Source of the DNA: Lactifluus volemus
Lineage: Eukaryota; Basidiomycota; Agaricomycetes; Russulales; Russulaceae
Length of the DNA stretch: 64,000 bases
Direction: 5' to 3'
NCBI GenBank assembly: GCA_022376515.1
Contig: WTXI01000005.1
Coordinates: 1,178,001 to 1,242,000, forward strand
In this document: one piece after another, positions 34,866 to 46,827 of the stretch
Layout: each line of letters begins with the position of its first letter
Position numbering within the stretch: the first letter of the stretch is position 1
Notes under the pieces: model-generated
Databases searched by the model: none
The model's input: only the letters and a program-made list of their open reading frames with translations
Told to the model about the DNA's origin: nothing
Made by a program: the position numbers and the translations under genes

Positions 34866-36044
34866 TTAAGAGCCATATTCAGCACGTACCCAATCCCCCA
34901 AGAGACCTAAAACGAGTGAGAGGTCTTCCAAGTCCTCGCCCAACTCGAATAAGTTTGAATAATGAAACTCTCCTCCTGGTTTGAGGGCATCTCCCAATGC
35001 CTTAGGTCCTTTGAAAACAAAAAACAACCACTTTTCACCCGAGGTAATGCAACCTCGCACAACAGACAGCCTTGCATGGATATAGGTTAGATCAGGTTAA
35101 TCGATGGTAAAATAATGGACAGACTTCTGTCGATTGCAGTATGACGCTACTGTGAGCGCTGCCTGTGGGATGGCCAAGTACATTTTTCTATTGTCGGCTC
35201 TGATGATGGCTAGAGTAACAGCATGTCAGTCAATACATCAAGTGCATTAGGGAGACCAAGTGAAGATTCTAAAACGGATGTAAGATAATTGGAGAGAGAA
35301 TAAAGAGCGAGTTTACCAGACGATGCTCCATCAGGAACACGGACCAACAGGTAATCAATCACTCCACTGAATGAACGGTTGCCGGAATCCGTCTCGAAAG
35401 TTGCATCGACAGGAATTTGGGGATTACGTCCACCTTCTGTGCTTGACAGCGCGGCGCTGTCAAAGCGATGCGCAACAATATGACATCGATCATCATGGGA
35501 TATCCGTCCACATCCTTGGAAGCGACAAGGCATCAAATAGAATGAACTCTGGCAGCTGACATGGCTTACCATAGAATGGACATTGTTACGCACGAAGCTG
35601 ATGAGTTGTACAATGGCATCAAGAGATAGACCACCAGATGCAGCGTCACGTTTCCCCTCAGCCTCGATCTCACCCTTAACCTTTGCTGGTAGAGCGAACC
35701 TGGTAGGAGAATGTATACCGACTTCACCGAGGGTATCCATGTCAATGTCCAAAACGGCGGTGGCTGAGTGTCAAGTGCGTGTCAACAACTACAAGTATCA
35801 TATAGGGGCAGTACAAACTCGAACATGGTAGGTCGTCAGGATCAACACCTTCCAGCTTTGATTTGTATGCTGTCAAGTGATCGAGTAGCTGAATGGTGTC
35901 TTTTACAAAGGGTGACTCGGAGGACGACCTCTTTCTCTTGGAAGGCATGATTTCCTGGGCACTGTGCGTGGTTCCTTCTACTAAGGGTGAGGATGACCTC
36001 TCTCTTCTCTTCGTGGACGTCATGATTTCCTCGGCGCTGGGCAT
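34866..36044 (-). pseudogene. Orphan gene family, copy 2
   Basis: A minus-strand multi-exon gene of unknown function. It opens at ATG 36044 with a Ser/Lys/Arg-rich leader ('STKRRERSSS', 'SKRKRSSSESP'), then 'IQLLDHLTAYKSKLEG', 'SLDAIVQLISFVRNN', 'VEATFETDSGN', 'FSGVIDYLLVRV', 'VTLAIIRAD' followed by 'AIPQAALTVASYC', and ends with 'VRGCITSGEKWLFFVF' and 'LSLVLGLLGDWV'. Frame shifts are needed near 35760 and 35700 ('LDSQPPP' of the other copies is damaged), so it is probably broken, although a splice variant cannot be excluded. The alternating acidic/hydrophobic core faintly recalls PD-(D/E)XK nuclease folds, but no clean catalytic motif is seen. It converges on the SKI3 tail fragment and is head-to-head with copy 3. 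Confidence 0.55.
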
Positions 36045-36538
36045 GGTGAGAACAGGGGGACGAGCGTCCCCTAAATGGAGTTCTAAGCAAGGGCGGACCG
36101 AGATCCGCTCAACGCCATACCCGGGACCGTATATGGGACAATGGAAAGCGTGAAAATGTATGTTGTATTTTAACAGTTTATCCTGCTGTGTCGTTATTGT
36201 TGGAAGTCCTCCATCGGGCTCAATACCAGTTTTCACGCCACTGGAACGGCTGTGATAACATCAGTGCGAGCAGCACAAGGAACAGCAGCAACAACTTTAA
36301 CCAAGACTTGAACACCGATGAACCGCTATCAGCATGCCATCCCAGCTGCTTGATGTCCAACGCCGCACACAGTGACAACTGGAGGCCACTGGCAAGCACG
36401 CTGTGAGCCTGAGAGTCGTGAGACTGAGGGAGGAATGACCAGTCATAAATACGGATATGGTCAAAGTTACCCACGGGTTATCCGCGCGGGCGCTTAGATC
36501 TCCGCTTAGTAGCTACTCTCCACTTAGTCTCGGAAATC
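36045..36538. promoter_or_regulatory. Shared intergenic region between head-to-head orphan copies
   Basis: A 494-bp spacer separates the two divergent start codons of copies 2 and 3 and must carry both promoters. A minus frame at 36220-36474 includes a hydrophobic run but has no recognised homology. No clear inverted repeat links the two flanks. Confidence 0.4.
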
Positions 36539-37681
36539 ATGTCCTCCCTATATTCTGGCAAGAGAGCGTCCGGACCCACAGCAGAAGAAACAGAGCAATG
36601 GTTAGTCACTTGGACGCGTATAATGTAAAGCTAGAAGGTTGTGATCGTGCTCAAAGCGTATTTGCTGAGATAGCCGAGAATCTACGTGCAACCATTCCAG
36701 TCCGTCCTGCCACTATTTGATACTTGTAATGGTTGACACATCCATTGCACACCTTGACTCTCAGCCACCGCCATTTTCGGAAATTGACATGGGTACCCTT
36801 GCGAAAGTCGGTATAGTTTCGGACGCTCGTCTCGTTCTATCAGAGGCTAAAAGGGGTAAGATCGAGGGTGAGGGTAAGGTTGAGGCTGCAGCTAGCGGTC
36901 TCTCTTTTGATGCCATCGTACAACTCATTCAATGCATGCGCAACCGTCTTATGGTAAGCCAATGTCAACTGCCAGAGTTCATACGATCTCATGCCCTCTC
37001 ACCTCTTAGACTGAGGCCGGACGTCGAATGTTGATCAGTCTCATTTTGCTGCGTGTCGGTTTGACAGTGCACGATAAAGCACTGAAGGTGGACATTGTAC
37101 CCGAATTTCCTGTCGAGGCAACTTTCGAGACGGATTCCGACAAGTGTTCATTCAGCGGAGTGGTTGATTACATCATGGTCCGACTTTCTCCAGCAAACTC
37201 TGGTAAGCTCAGCCTTTATTCACTCTCCAATCGTCTGACATCTGTTTTAGTATTTTTGCTTGAAGCTCCCGCTGATTACATCCTTCGTCAAGTACGCAAA
37301 AAGGCAGTCGCTGCGGCTGTCATCAAAGCCGAGCAAGACATCATGGAGCAGGCCATCCCACGGGCAGCGCTTACGATAGCATCATATTGCAATCAACAAA
37401 GGTCTGTCCATTGTTTTTCCACTAATAAACTAACCTATACCTATACCCATGTAAGGCTGTCTGCTATGCGAGGTTGCATTACCTCGGGAGAACAGTGGAT
37501 ATTTTTTATCTACAAGTGTCCTAAGGCATTGGGACGCGAAGTTGTCCCCATCAAAAGAGAAGGAGAGTTTTATTTTTCAAGACAATTCAATTTGGGAGAG
37601 AACTTGGAAAACCTTTCGCTTATTCTAGGACTCCTTAGAGATTTGGTATGTGCAGATTTTGACTCTTTCGAAATTGAATAA
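36539..37681 (+). CDS. Orphan gene family, copy 3 (most intact)
   Basis: This is the best-preserved of three related genes in the window. Exons are read from ATG 36539 ('MSSLYSGKRASGPTAEETEQ'). The next blocks are 'VSHLDAYNVKLEG'; 'VDTSIAHLDSQPPP' with 'SFDAIVQLIQCMRN'; 'GLTVHDKALKVDIVPEF' with 'VEATFETDSDK' and 'FSGVVDYIMVRL'; then 'AAAVIKAEQDIMEQAIPRA' with 'LTIASYCNQQ'; and finally 'MRGCITSGEQWIFFIYK' and 'LSLILGLLRDLV', ending in a stop at 37681. Introns of about 50 nt separate the blocks. No signal peptide or membrane helix is seen. The family and function are unknown to me; local multiplication suggests a lineage-specific family. Confidence 0.6.
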
Positions 37682-37893
37682 CTGGTATATTACACAGACT
37701 GATAATGCTAATCAAAAATACTTTTCCTATGAGAGCGAGTAGTTCGATTTGATGCTATGTAAATTTCTGCACCTCCCGTAACTGAAGTGATATAAGTCGT
37801 GGTGCATGCTTCTTCAAAATCTCTTATGCTTCTATTCTCTGCGATAATTATGCACGACCTCAAGTCGGGAAGAGACAAAAATCCTCACTGCAT

Positions 37894-39457
37894 TTAGGTG
37901 AGCATGGTGGATCTTTTGGAGGACAAACTATGAGAATTAAGCACACGAACCTGAGATTTGTCCCATGCACTCTGGGCGGCGAGAGCAATGCGCCTGCTAA
38001 CGGGCGTACCTTCTTCGGTCCTATCAGCATTGATAAGCCACCAGCGGAGATCAGCCTTCAGTGTGGATGTGTTCAAGCCGTTGGTCAAACTATAAGTGGC
38101 CAGTCAGTCTCTATCATTGCAGGTCAACCAAACGGACGCACATGCCGCGGTCTTCGAGCGCCTCAAGCAATTCGGGGTGCGTCAACCGATCGCCCATACC
38201 TTCCTTTACCAGAAGCGCGTCATCATCGACTACAGACTTCATATGCCTTTCAATCCTCGCCCTGCGCCGGAAAGCGGGACCCCACGTTGAGAGCGATAGG
38301 AGCCTACACAGACCAAGAGTGTGAGTGTTTCGGCGCCCCTCTTAATCAGGGATAAAATATGACTTGCCCGCAGAGCGCGACACCAGAGACGGAGTTCGGC
38401 AACGATGAGACCAGGGCTGCTGGGCCCGCCTTGTACACATCTAAAAGGGCACCGCGCATGGCCTCGGCGAACGCACGCTGCTTCTCACGGCGCTTCGCAT
38501 CAGATCGTTCGCGCTGAGAAGTCAAAATGCACGTCGACGGGAGCATGCCAGGTGCGTACAGCACGATGAGCGGAATAGCTTCCTCAGAACGAGAAGAATC
38601 GCAATGAACGGTACAAGCCTTTGGGCCGTAGGGGATGAGAAGGTGAATAGCAAACGAAAAGGGCAGAGGGACTACCTTGCAAGGTCATTCTTGTTGGTTC
38701 GAATAAACCGAGATTCCCAGCGGGACAGAGGTTCTCCACCTGCCCTTACCCGTGCTTGGATCTCGTTGGCCTGCTTGCGATGCGTGATAATTAACTTGAG
38801 ACCTCTGAAGTAGAATTTCTAATGAGAAACATGTTAGCGCCGATCCCATGCCGAACTGTCCAACGCACAAAAAGTTCCTTGGCTTGGTGCCAAAGCCTCG
38901 CAAGTTTGCCAGCATTTGGTGGTGGGCGTGCAAGTATTCCATGAATGTATGCATATTTCATATCTTCTCTCATCGTCTCGGATATTGTCTCGGATGATTT
39001 GGCGGTGGATGACGTAGATTGCAATTGGGGGGAGGTGTTGGTGGACGACAATTCCTTCAATTTTGGAGAATGTGGATTAGAGGGCGCTATTGGTGGTTTC
39101 ACGGGGCCGGGCCTTAATTCAACTTTGTGTTTGGGAGGGATGGGCAGTATCGTGTGAGTGGTGGAAGCATCTTTGGACTTTGTGGTGGTGGAAGGGGGAG
39201 TAGAGAGAGAACGTGCAGACAGTAAAAGAGGTTGTGGATATGGATATGTGGTTCTTCGAGATAAATGAATGGTGACTTTGCTTAAGGATGCGGAATTCGA
39301 TGCCACAAACGTGGTGCGAACAAGACCTTTGACGTGGACATGTTGGGAGAGTCGATATCTGGAAAATAAAAGAGACAAAAGATAAAAATAAAAAATAGCT
39401 GGAATGAAAAGTGGGGACCGACCTATGAGCTATTCCCCTTCCGAGTGGTCTCAACAT
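37894..39457 (-). CDS. LETM1/Mdm38-like mitochondrial inner-membrane protein
   Basis: A homologue of LETM1/Mdm38, an inner-membrane protein needed for mitochondrial K+/H+ exchange and ribosome association. The start at 39457 gives a basic, Arg-rich leader ('MLRPLGRGIAHR', then 'RYRLSQHVHVKGLVRTTF') typical of a mitochondrial presequence. The conserved LETM region is 'FKFYFRGLKLIITHRKQ', 'LSRWESRFIRTNKNDLARL', 'VPFIAILLV', 'IPLIVLYAPGMLPSTCI' and 'SQRERSDAKRREKQR'. Later exons include 'RIERHMKSVVDDDALL' and 'KADLRWWLINAD'. Near 38585-38592 the frame slips by one base between 'IAILLV' and 'EEAIPL', so one base is probably missing. The last exon ends at 37894. Confidence 0.8.
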
Positions 39458-39587
39458 GTCGTTCAAGACACCCTAAACGCGAGGGAGGGCCCACACACAA
39501 CCAGGTTTACTCACGTGATGTTACCAATATAATGATGTCATCATCCTTGGTTTGATCCTCACGCCCCCCCCCGGCCATCCATCCATC

Positions 39588-40213
39588 ATGACTGGGAGAA
39601 CATCTCTCTCGTCGGCATTCGTTTTTGACACAGAAAATAACTACCAAAAGGCAACGCTTGCCCACCTCTACCGTAACTCATCCATCATCAAAGTCGCATC
39701 CTTTATTTCGGCTCCTCCTCCAGAGGTTCGGGTATACCTCCGGGACCTTGCATCCGCTGCCAATAGTACAGCAAATGAAAACTCATGCGGAAGCGTACTT
39801 GCGGGTCAAGCAAGCGATGCAGATGAGTTTGGGGACATCTGCGTTTGGCTCGGAACCGGTCAATACGGCGAAGGACGCGAACTTAACATCCTTCGCGCGT
39901 TGAACTTGTCTGACTCTACCCCACGGGCGCGTTGTCGGCCCCACTTCACCCATCTGCTCAACGCTCATCTCTTTGGCAGATAACTCCTGGCCAATTACAA
40001 CCATCAACATCACTTCCCCCAACTCTTAAAATCTTTCGCGGGAACGAGTTTACAAAACTATCCGTTCTTTTGGCCAAGTTACACAACAAGTATTACTTCC
40101 GCATGAGCAGCGACTCGGGGGGTTCCGTTGCACATTTTCTCGTTGGTCATCTGGCAGAAGGGAATTTATCTGGCTGGGTGGCCTTGGTCGGTATTGGCGT
40201 CACTCTTGAATAG
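39588..40213 (+). CDS. Small uncharacterised protein
   Basis: A short gene divergent from the LETM1-like gene, 131 bp apart. From ATG 39588 the first exon reads 'FVFDTENNYQKATLAHLYRN' and on to 'APPPEV'. An intron (gtatac...aatag, about 39731-39766) then gives 'MKTHAEAYLRVKQAMQM' and 'SEPVNTAKDANLTSFA'. A further intron leads to 'TKLSVLLAKLHNKYYFRMSS', 'AHFLVGHLAEGN' and 'GWVALVGIGVTLE' before the stop at 40213. The product would be a soluble protein of about 150-170 residues. I do not recognise the family. Exon boundaries are my best choice. Confidence 0.5.
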
Positions 40214-40441
40214 GATCTCCAGCGATTGTGCATTTTTCTGTTCTATTCTTTATCCGTCGTCAAATGTGCATTCCTCGTTTAGTGTTCACGTACCTACCCG
40301 CGTTACCTCTCTCTCCTTGGAATTTGTAGTTGTAGCATTCGCAAGCTGTGTCAGCCCACTTACAACGAGAGATATCTCCCTCATAGGAGCAGAGAGCATC
40401 GTGATATTCTTATTAACTATACTCGCGCTGTACTCATACGA

Positions 40442-42233
40442 TCACCCTGGCATTCCGTTTCTCAAATTTTCAAATTTGCTTCCTTCGTACCGCAACCAGT
40501 TTGGCTGGGCATCAAGTTCTCCCATCGCTTCCTTCACCACCCGAACGAGGCTCCGTCCAGGCTGTGCCTCCTTCCCATGGCCACCTTCCATACCCTCCCT
40601 TGGCGCTCCCCCCTTGTCACCACTCAACTCCCAGAACATGCTGCCTCCGAGACCCTCTCGCGCGATATACTCGCCCTTCCAACATCCGACAGTCTCATCA
40701 TCAAAGCTAATCAGCTCCCTACGCCCATAATCGTAAGTCCAGCTAGCCATTGAGTGTCCGTCACGAAGAATGTAGGACCCTGGAAGAGGGAGAGCGCGGT
40801 AGTCATAGACACCTGACTCCCAACTTCCCTGGCCAAGACCTGAAAAAGGCGAACCTGGTCCGTCGGTGTTGAGGAAGGAGCGGCCATAGAGAGGCACGCC
40901 AAGGATAATCTTATAGCGTGGAACACCCTGGGAAATGTACCACTCGACGGCCTGTGAGGCACTGATGGGACCTCCGAAGACATTGGCCTGGTGGTTGGCT
41001 ACGTTGTCCCATGAACCAGCTGGCTCGGCCTTTAGCGATGGAAAATAACGATCAGAAGCAGCAGACACTGACAGAAATCGTACGCCATGAGATTCCAGAA
41101 GTCGAGCAATGGCACCATCTCTCGGATGTACAGTTTCCGGTAGTTGTCCGGACCACATGGGGCTGCGATCTGTCAAACTTAGAGAGGAAAGGTCCCTCGG
41201 CTTATAATGATGGCGCTCACTGTCAGCAAGAAACGGTAGTCTGCATGTTTTCGGCGAGCATACTCGTCCAATTCCGTCCTCAAGCTACGCAGTAGCTCCA
41301 CATAGCCTCTCGCTTGCGCTTCATTCTGCGGATATTCATAATCCACGTCCAGTCCATCGAGGCCATAATCCTCTACAAGTTTCACAGCCGATCTGACAAA
41401 CTCTGCGCGGTAGGCGGGCGACACGACTACAGGGTGGAAGGACGGCGAATAGGTCCAACCACCGATGGAAAGCAGAAGCTTGAGGTGACGGTGTTTCTTC
41501 TTTAATTGGTATATCGCCTTGAAGTTGCCATAAAGATTCGTTCCCGAATCGGACCACGAATCGCCTGGGTAGTGAATGTCTTGATCTGCCCAAAGGTCGG
41601 AGAGGAAGACCTCTCCGGTATTAGCACGGACGTTCGCAAAGGCATAGAGTATGTGACTGTATAGAGAATGATCCATTTAATCTTCGTCGTTACCAGGGCA
41701 ATGAGGGTCTGAAGATGTCGTGACATACGTGAGTTCCTGTACGGGAATCGAAGATGGGGGAAATTTGCGCCCATATATGCCCCTACATTAGACCGTTGGC
41801 AGCTGGTGCGGGGATTAAACACGATCGTGTTACTGACCAATTCACAAAGCTACAGCAATAATAGGTTAGATGCTGATGTGTTCATTAACCTGTCACATAA
41901 AATGAAATCGCGAACGCACTATCCGACGCTATACTTCCCATGAGGCATGGCCATTTCCGTCTCTGTACCCGATTCGTTTTTTGAGATGGCAGGTTCTTCG
42001 ATATCTCCCTGCGAGAATGATGTTGGAGTAGCAGACAAGGTTGGCTGCGGACTAATCCAGGCACTTGGCACGGACCACTGTCCAAATTTGTATAATGATG
42101 CAAGCGCAAGGAAGCTTAGGGGAAGAATAAATGCAAGTAAAACAATACGGTGTTTGCGTAACCGAGCAGCTATAGGAGGTGGAGAAGATGCGTCTTCTCT
42201 AGCTGCGACGGGTTCATAGGCAGCTGAAGACAT
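40442..42233 (-). CDS. GH18 chitinase with N-terminal membrane anchor
   Basis: A family 18 glycoside hydrolase that cleaves beta-1,4-GlcNAc linkages in chitin. The catalytic signature 'DGLDVDYEYP' has the DxxDxDxE acid-base Glu. 'LLLSIGGWTYSPSF' is the SxGG motif, and 'PLYGRSF' and 'GGSMFWELSGDKG' form the barrel end. The chosen ATG at 42233 is followed by a basic segment and one strong hydrophobic helix ('IVLLAFILPLSFLALASLY'), so the protein is probably a type II membrane protein with the catalytic domain outside the cytosol. Small exons then supply 'YFVNWGIYGRKFPPSSIPV'. At least five introns are needed. No chitin-binding module is seen. Divergent from EF-3, 334 bp apart. Confidence 0.88.
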
Positions 42234-42271
42234 GTGAGTGAGGATAACAGGCACGTGATTAAACTAAATAT

Positions 42272-42310
42272 GTTTTTCTTTTCTTTTCTTTTATCTTTTC
42301 TTTTTCTTTT
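42272..42310. promoter_or_regulatory. TTTTC-repeat pyrimidine tract between GH18 and EF-3
   Basis: About 39 bases of almost pure pyrimidine, built from tttct/ttttc repeats, lie 258 bp upstream of the EF-3 start and just upstream of the chitinase start. Pyrimidine tracts are common in promoters of strongly expressed fungal genes; a role here is inference. Confidence 0.4.
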
Positions 42311-42567
42311 GCCCGTAAAGCAAAAGATTCCGTTAGGTAGGTCTCGCTACGGTTTTGCACCGCGCAGTCTCAGAGGCGCAGTATAGAGGCGCCGACTGCC
42401 AACTAGAGCGTCGAGCGTCAAAGTCTGGGTCAAGGGTCGCTTTCTTTCTTCTAGATTTTGTTGCCTTTTCGCCCACAACCCTCAACGTCAAACCAAGGCC
42501 ATACGCCCTTATCATTGTCGTCGTACAGCTTTTACGCCCCGCATTTAGACTATATCACCTCCTAGGA

Positions 42568-45500
42568 ATGGATATTCCTTCATTTCCTCCACTCCTTGAG
42601 TCTCTTCGATCTGCGCCAACTGCCCCTGGTACGCACCATAGCGAAACTGCCTCGATGATAGTCGTTTTACCTATAGTGCAGATGCTAGGGCAGCCGCGGA
42701 TAAGTTAGCCCGGGAGATATCTAGACAAGGGTTCTCCTCCCTCCAGTCAGTGGAAACCATTTCGTCCGTGTCAATTGTTCCATAAAATTCCTCTTAGCGA
42801 TGAAAAAGTCATAGAGACTATACACAAATTCGCAACCAACAAAACATCCGGTTACGACCGTGAATCTGCGGCTATGGCATTCCAATCCTTTGCTGCTGTC
42901 CTCGGCCCTCCCGCTGCGCCCATCTTTCTGCCGTCTCTCCCGACACTCTTTGACCTATACATGGACAAAGGCGAAGTTGTCCGCCAGGCCGCCGCTGCGG
43001 CAACAAAGGCCATCCTCAAATTATTCCCCCCGGAATCCACCCGATTGGTCTTCAAAACTCTAGAGAGCGTCATAGACAATGGGAAGTGGCGAACAAAAGT
43101 AGGCGCACTTGACGCCATGAGAACCTTCGTTATTGGGGCCGAAGAGGCGGTTGCCATTGAGCTCGCTGCGACCTTACCTGCTGTTACCGCAGCAATGCAT
43201 GATACGAAAAATGAGGTGTGCGGCACGTCGATCATTCAATCGAATGTCCGCTGAGAAATGTTTCAAGGTCACCTCTGCGGCAGTCAAATGCGCGACTGCG
43301 CTGTGCACAACTCTAGCTAATGCGGATTTGGCACCTCACATCCCAATACTCGTCAAATGCATGGCCGATCCGACCTCTGTTCCACTCTGCATCAAGTCGT
43401 TGTCCAATACAACCTTCGTTGCCGAGGTTACTGCACCTGCCCTTGCTGTTCTCGTCCCTCTTCTCACGCGCGCACTGAACGATCGAAGTATGGAAGTGCA
43501 GCGGAGGGCTGTGGTCGTCATAGACAACCTAGTCAAATTGGTCCGCGATCCCGTTGTGGCTGCGACGCATCTTGGTCCACTGGTAATTGGTGTGGATAAA
43601 ATTGCAAAGGGTGCCGCATTTCCTGAAGTCAGTCGTGTCTGTGCTTGAATACTAGCGACTGATCTTCGATCTCTGTTTAGGTCCGTGCTTTCGCAGAAGG
43701 TGCACTGAACACGTTGCAGAAAGCTGGCGCGTCGTCAGAGAACAATGCCCTACCTCCACGGGAAGTCACTGCTGAAGTCATTGTAGCGCGGAAGGCCCTC
43801 GTTGAACTTCTGCTAGAGCGGGCGGATGGAGCAGATTCCCCTAGCTTGTATTCAGCACAGGATCCGTATTTGGCCGTGGTCCTTGACTTCATAGCATCGC
43901 TTGTAGCGGACCTTGCCTATACTAAGAAATTCATGGACGGAAGCATCTGGCATCGTTGTGTTGGAGTCTACATCGCACCCTGGCTGCCAGACCGTACAGA
44001 TGGCGGTGCGACGTTTGCTGAATTGGTTTGCAAGCATTTCTACACTATCGAAAAAGTCAGCCATTTACAAACCTTTTACCTACAATTCACCATGATTCTT
44101 ACAGGCCAAGCGCGCACCCGTCAATGATGGGGCTCCGGAAGAGGGCGGATTCTCTGCAACACAGTCTTCTCCCTCGCCTACGGTGCCCTTCTCCTTCTAT
44201 CGCACACATCTCTCAAACTGTACCGCGGGCGCCGTTATGGCATACTGGGTGCGAACGGATCTGGGAAGTCGACCCTTATGCGCCAACTACGGGATGGAAA
44301 AGTAGAAAACTTTCCGCCTCAGGACCAACTACGTTGTGTAATGGTCGAACACTCACTCCAAGGTGAGGACACATCGTCGTCCGTAATAGACTTTATTGCG
44401 TCAGGTACGCTCCACCTCTTGACCCGAAGAGTAACCGTTTCGATTGCCCACACTGCGTAGATGGTGCCCTGGCAAATGTACCGAGAGACAAGATTCGAGA
44501 ACAGCTCCTGGAAGTCGGATTTGACAGCTCACGACAAAGCGAAGTCGTCGGAGGCCTATCGGGCGGCTGGAAGATGAAGCTCGAGCTGGCGAGAGCTATG
44601 CTGTACAATGCTGACCTTTTACTTCTTGACGAGGTTTGTCCTCCAACAGTTACATGGCCACCGACCTGAGTTGATTTAATCCTACTAGCCCACCAATCAC
44701 GTGCGTTAACTGAATTTCTTATAGTTCGGCGCCGTTCTTAGCCGCTCGATTTTAGTTGGACAGAGCCTCAGTGACATGGTTGGAAGATTATCTTATTGCT
44801 CATACCAATATCACTTGTTTGATTGTCAGCCACGACTCTAGGTCAGTGCACCAGCACAATGATCTCTGCACTATCGTGCCTTGACCTCCCTTGCAGATTT
44901 TTAGACAATGTAACAACAGACATCATACACTACGAAGACAAGAAGGTCCTTTGTTTTTTTTTGCTTTACATTTCCTCGTCATTACGACTCATGAAGGCGA
45001 CAGCTTGTATATTACCGGGGAAATCTTTCTGCTTTTGTTGAAATCCATCCGGAGGCGCGATCGTATTATACCTTAGCCGCAACCTCAGTCAAGTTTTCAT
45101 TCCCACCTCCGGGGTCTCTTATGGGTGTCAGGAGCAATACTCGTTCCATCCTCAAAATGAGTAATTGTACATTCACGTATCCGGGAAAGACAACCCCTAG
45201 TTTAATAGACATCAGCTGTGCCCTATCGCTGTCGAGGTTCGGTGTTTACTCAACATGTAATCATGTTGATTTGCTGACAAAACATGGTAGTCGTGTAGGA
45301 ATAATCGGTCCCAACGGAGCGGGGAAATCCACGCTCATTAAACTTTTAACTGTCCGTGTCTCCCGCGCATTCAATAGACTATCCCTAACAACTGTATAGG
45401 GAGAAACAGAACCTCAAATAGGAACCGTTTCCAAGCACCCCTCCTTGCGAATAGGGTACGTTTCGCAGCACGCGACACATCATATCGGTAAGTTCGTCCA

Positions 45501-46827
45501 CGATCGATCTCCTAGATTTTCACCATCACCTCGATCTAGAGCGCCACCTAGAGAAGACGCCGATTCAGTACATCCAGTGGCGATACCAGGACGGTCACGA
45601 CCGTGAGTCCCCCACTCCCCCCCGGCAGTCGCTCTGGTAATAGGTCGTGCATTATTCTTATTTAGGCGAGGTCCTCGAAAAGGCTACCCGTGTTTTGACA
45701 GACGAAGAAATGGCAGTACTCGATAAGGATTTCGTCGGTAAAAATGGTCAGCGTAGGAAACTCGAAGTGAGTGCCACCCCATATTCTTATGTGTACGTTG
45801 CGACTAAATACACTGCATGTAGCTTATCATGGGTCGCCAAAAACTGAAGAAATCTCTCCAGTATGAAATCAAGTGGAGAGGTCTAGATCATAAGTTCAAC
45901 ACATGGATTCCACGCGAAGACCTTCTCGAGAAGGGTTTCCAGAAACTTGTCTCACAATTCGACGACTTGGAGGCGTCGAGAGAAGGTGCTGGACAGCGGG
46001 ACACTTCCGCTCAAGTTGTCCGAAAACACCTCGAAGACATCGGTTTGAATGGCGACATCGCTCAGTATAACGAAATCGCTGGTCTCTCTGGTGGTGAGTA
46101 GCGCTAGCACGCTTGTTGAACGGCCATCTAACCATTACTTTATTCATTTAAGGTCAGAAGATCAAGCTCGTCATCGCCGCGTGTCTCTGGAATAACCCTC
46201 AGGTACGTCTTTGTTCGGATACTCCGGTGCCTGGGTCGGCTTAAAGGTGGCGAAAGATATGTATACTCGACGAACCAAGCAACTTTTTAGACAGAGAAGC
46301 ACTCGGCGGCCTTGCTGTTGCTATCCGCGATTGGGCCGGTGCCGTAGTACGTCTTCTTTCAACCTTCCTCTTCAAATAGTCATCCGATACAATCGAAATG
46401 AGGTTATAATATCCCATAATGAAGAATTCGTCAACGCTCTATGTCAGCACGACATATGTCTATGTCTTTACCTTCATACGTGCTAATGGCAGTTTTAGGC
46501 CCAGAAATCTGGTATATTTCCGGAGGTCGAATGACTCATAAGGGTAAGGCGGCCGTGGTTGACGACGCCTTTACCGACTTCAAATCGCCCAAGGGTAGCG
46601 GCTCGAACACCCCGGTACGCTCAAGAGTTCAAAGCCCTGCGGCATCCGCTTCTGCGACACCTGCCGCAAGCGGTGCAGAAGATAAGGGTGCACCTTCAGT
46701 GCCTGGGATGAAAAAGAAAAAGTTGACGCGTAATCAGCTGAAGGTACAAGAAGAGCGGAGGAGGTTGAGGAAATTGAATTGGTTGCAGTTTGGTGGTCCC
46801 AAACCAGAAGAGACTGATGAGGACTGA
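42568..46827 (+). CDS. TEF3: Translation elongation factor 3 (ABC-F ATPase)
   Basis: The fungal ribosome-associated ATPase that promotes E-site tRNA release. From ATG 42568 come HEAT repeats ('AAADKLAREISRQGF', 'PVVAATHLGPLVIGVDKI', 'GAAFPEVRAFAEGAL'). The first ABC domain has Walker A 'GANGSGKSTL' and signature 'LSGGWKMKLELARAM'. The second has Walker A 'GPNGAGKSTL', a chromodomain-like insert ('YEIKWRGLDHKFNTWIPR'), signature 'LSGGQKIKLVIAA', then 'DEPSNFLDRE' (Ser where Thr is usual) and 'SHNEEFV'. The tail is lysine-rich. About 15 introns are needed. Near 44146-44152 one base seems missing: 'PEEGG' must shift frame to reach 'CNTVFSLAYGA'. Confidence 0.9.
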
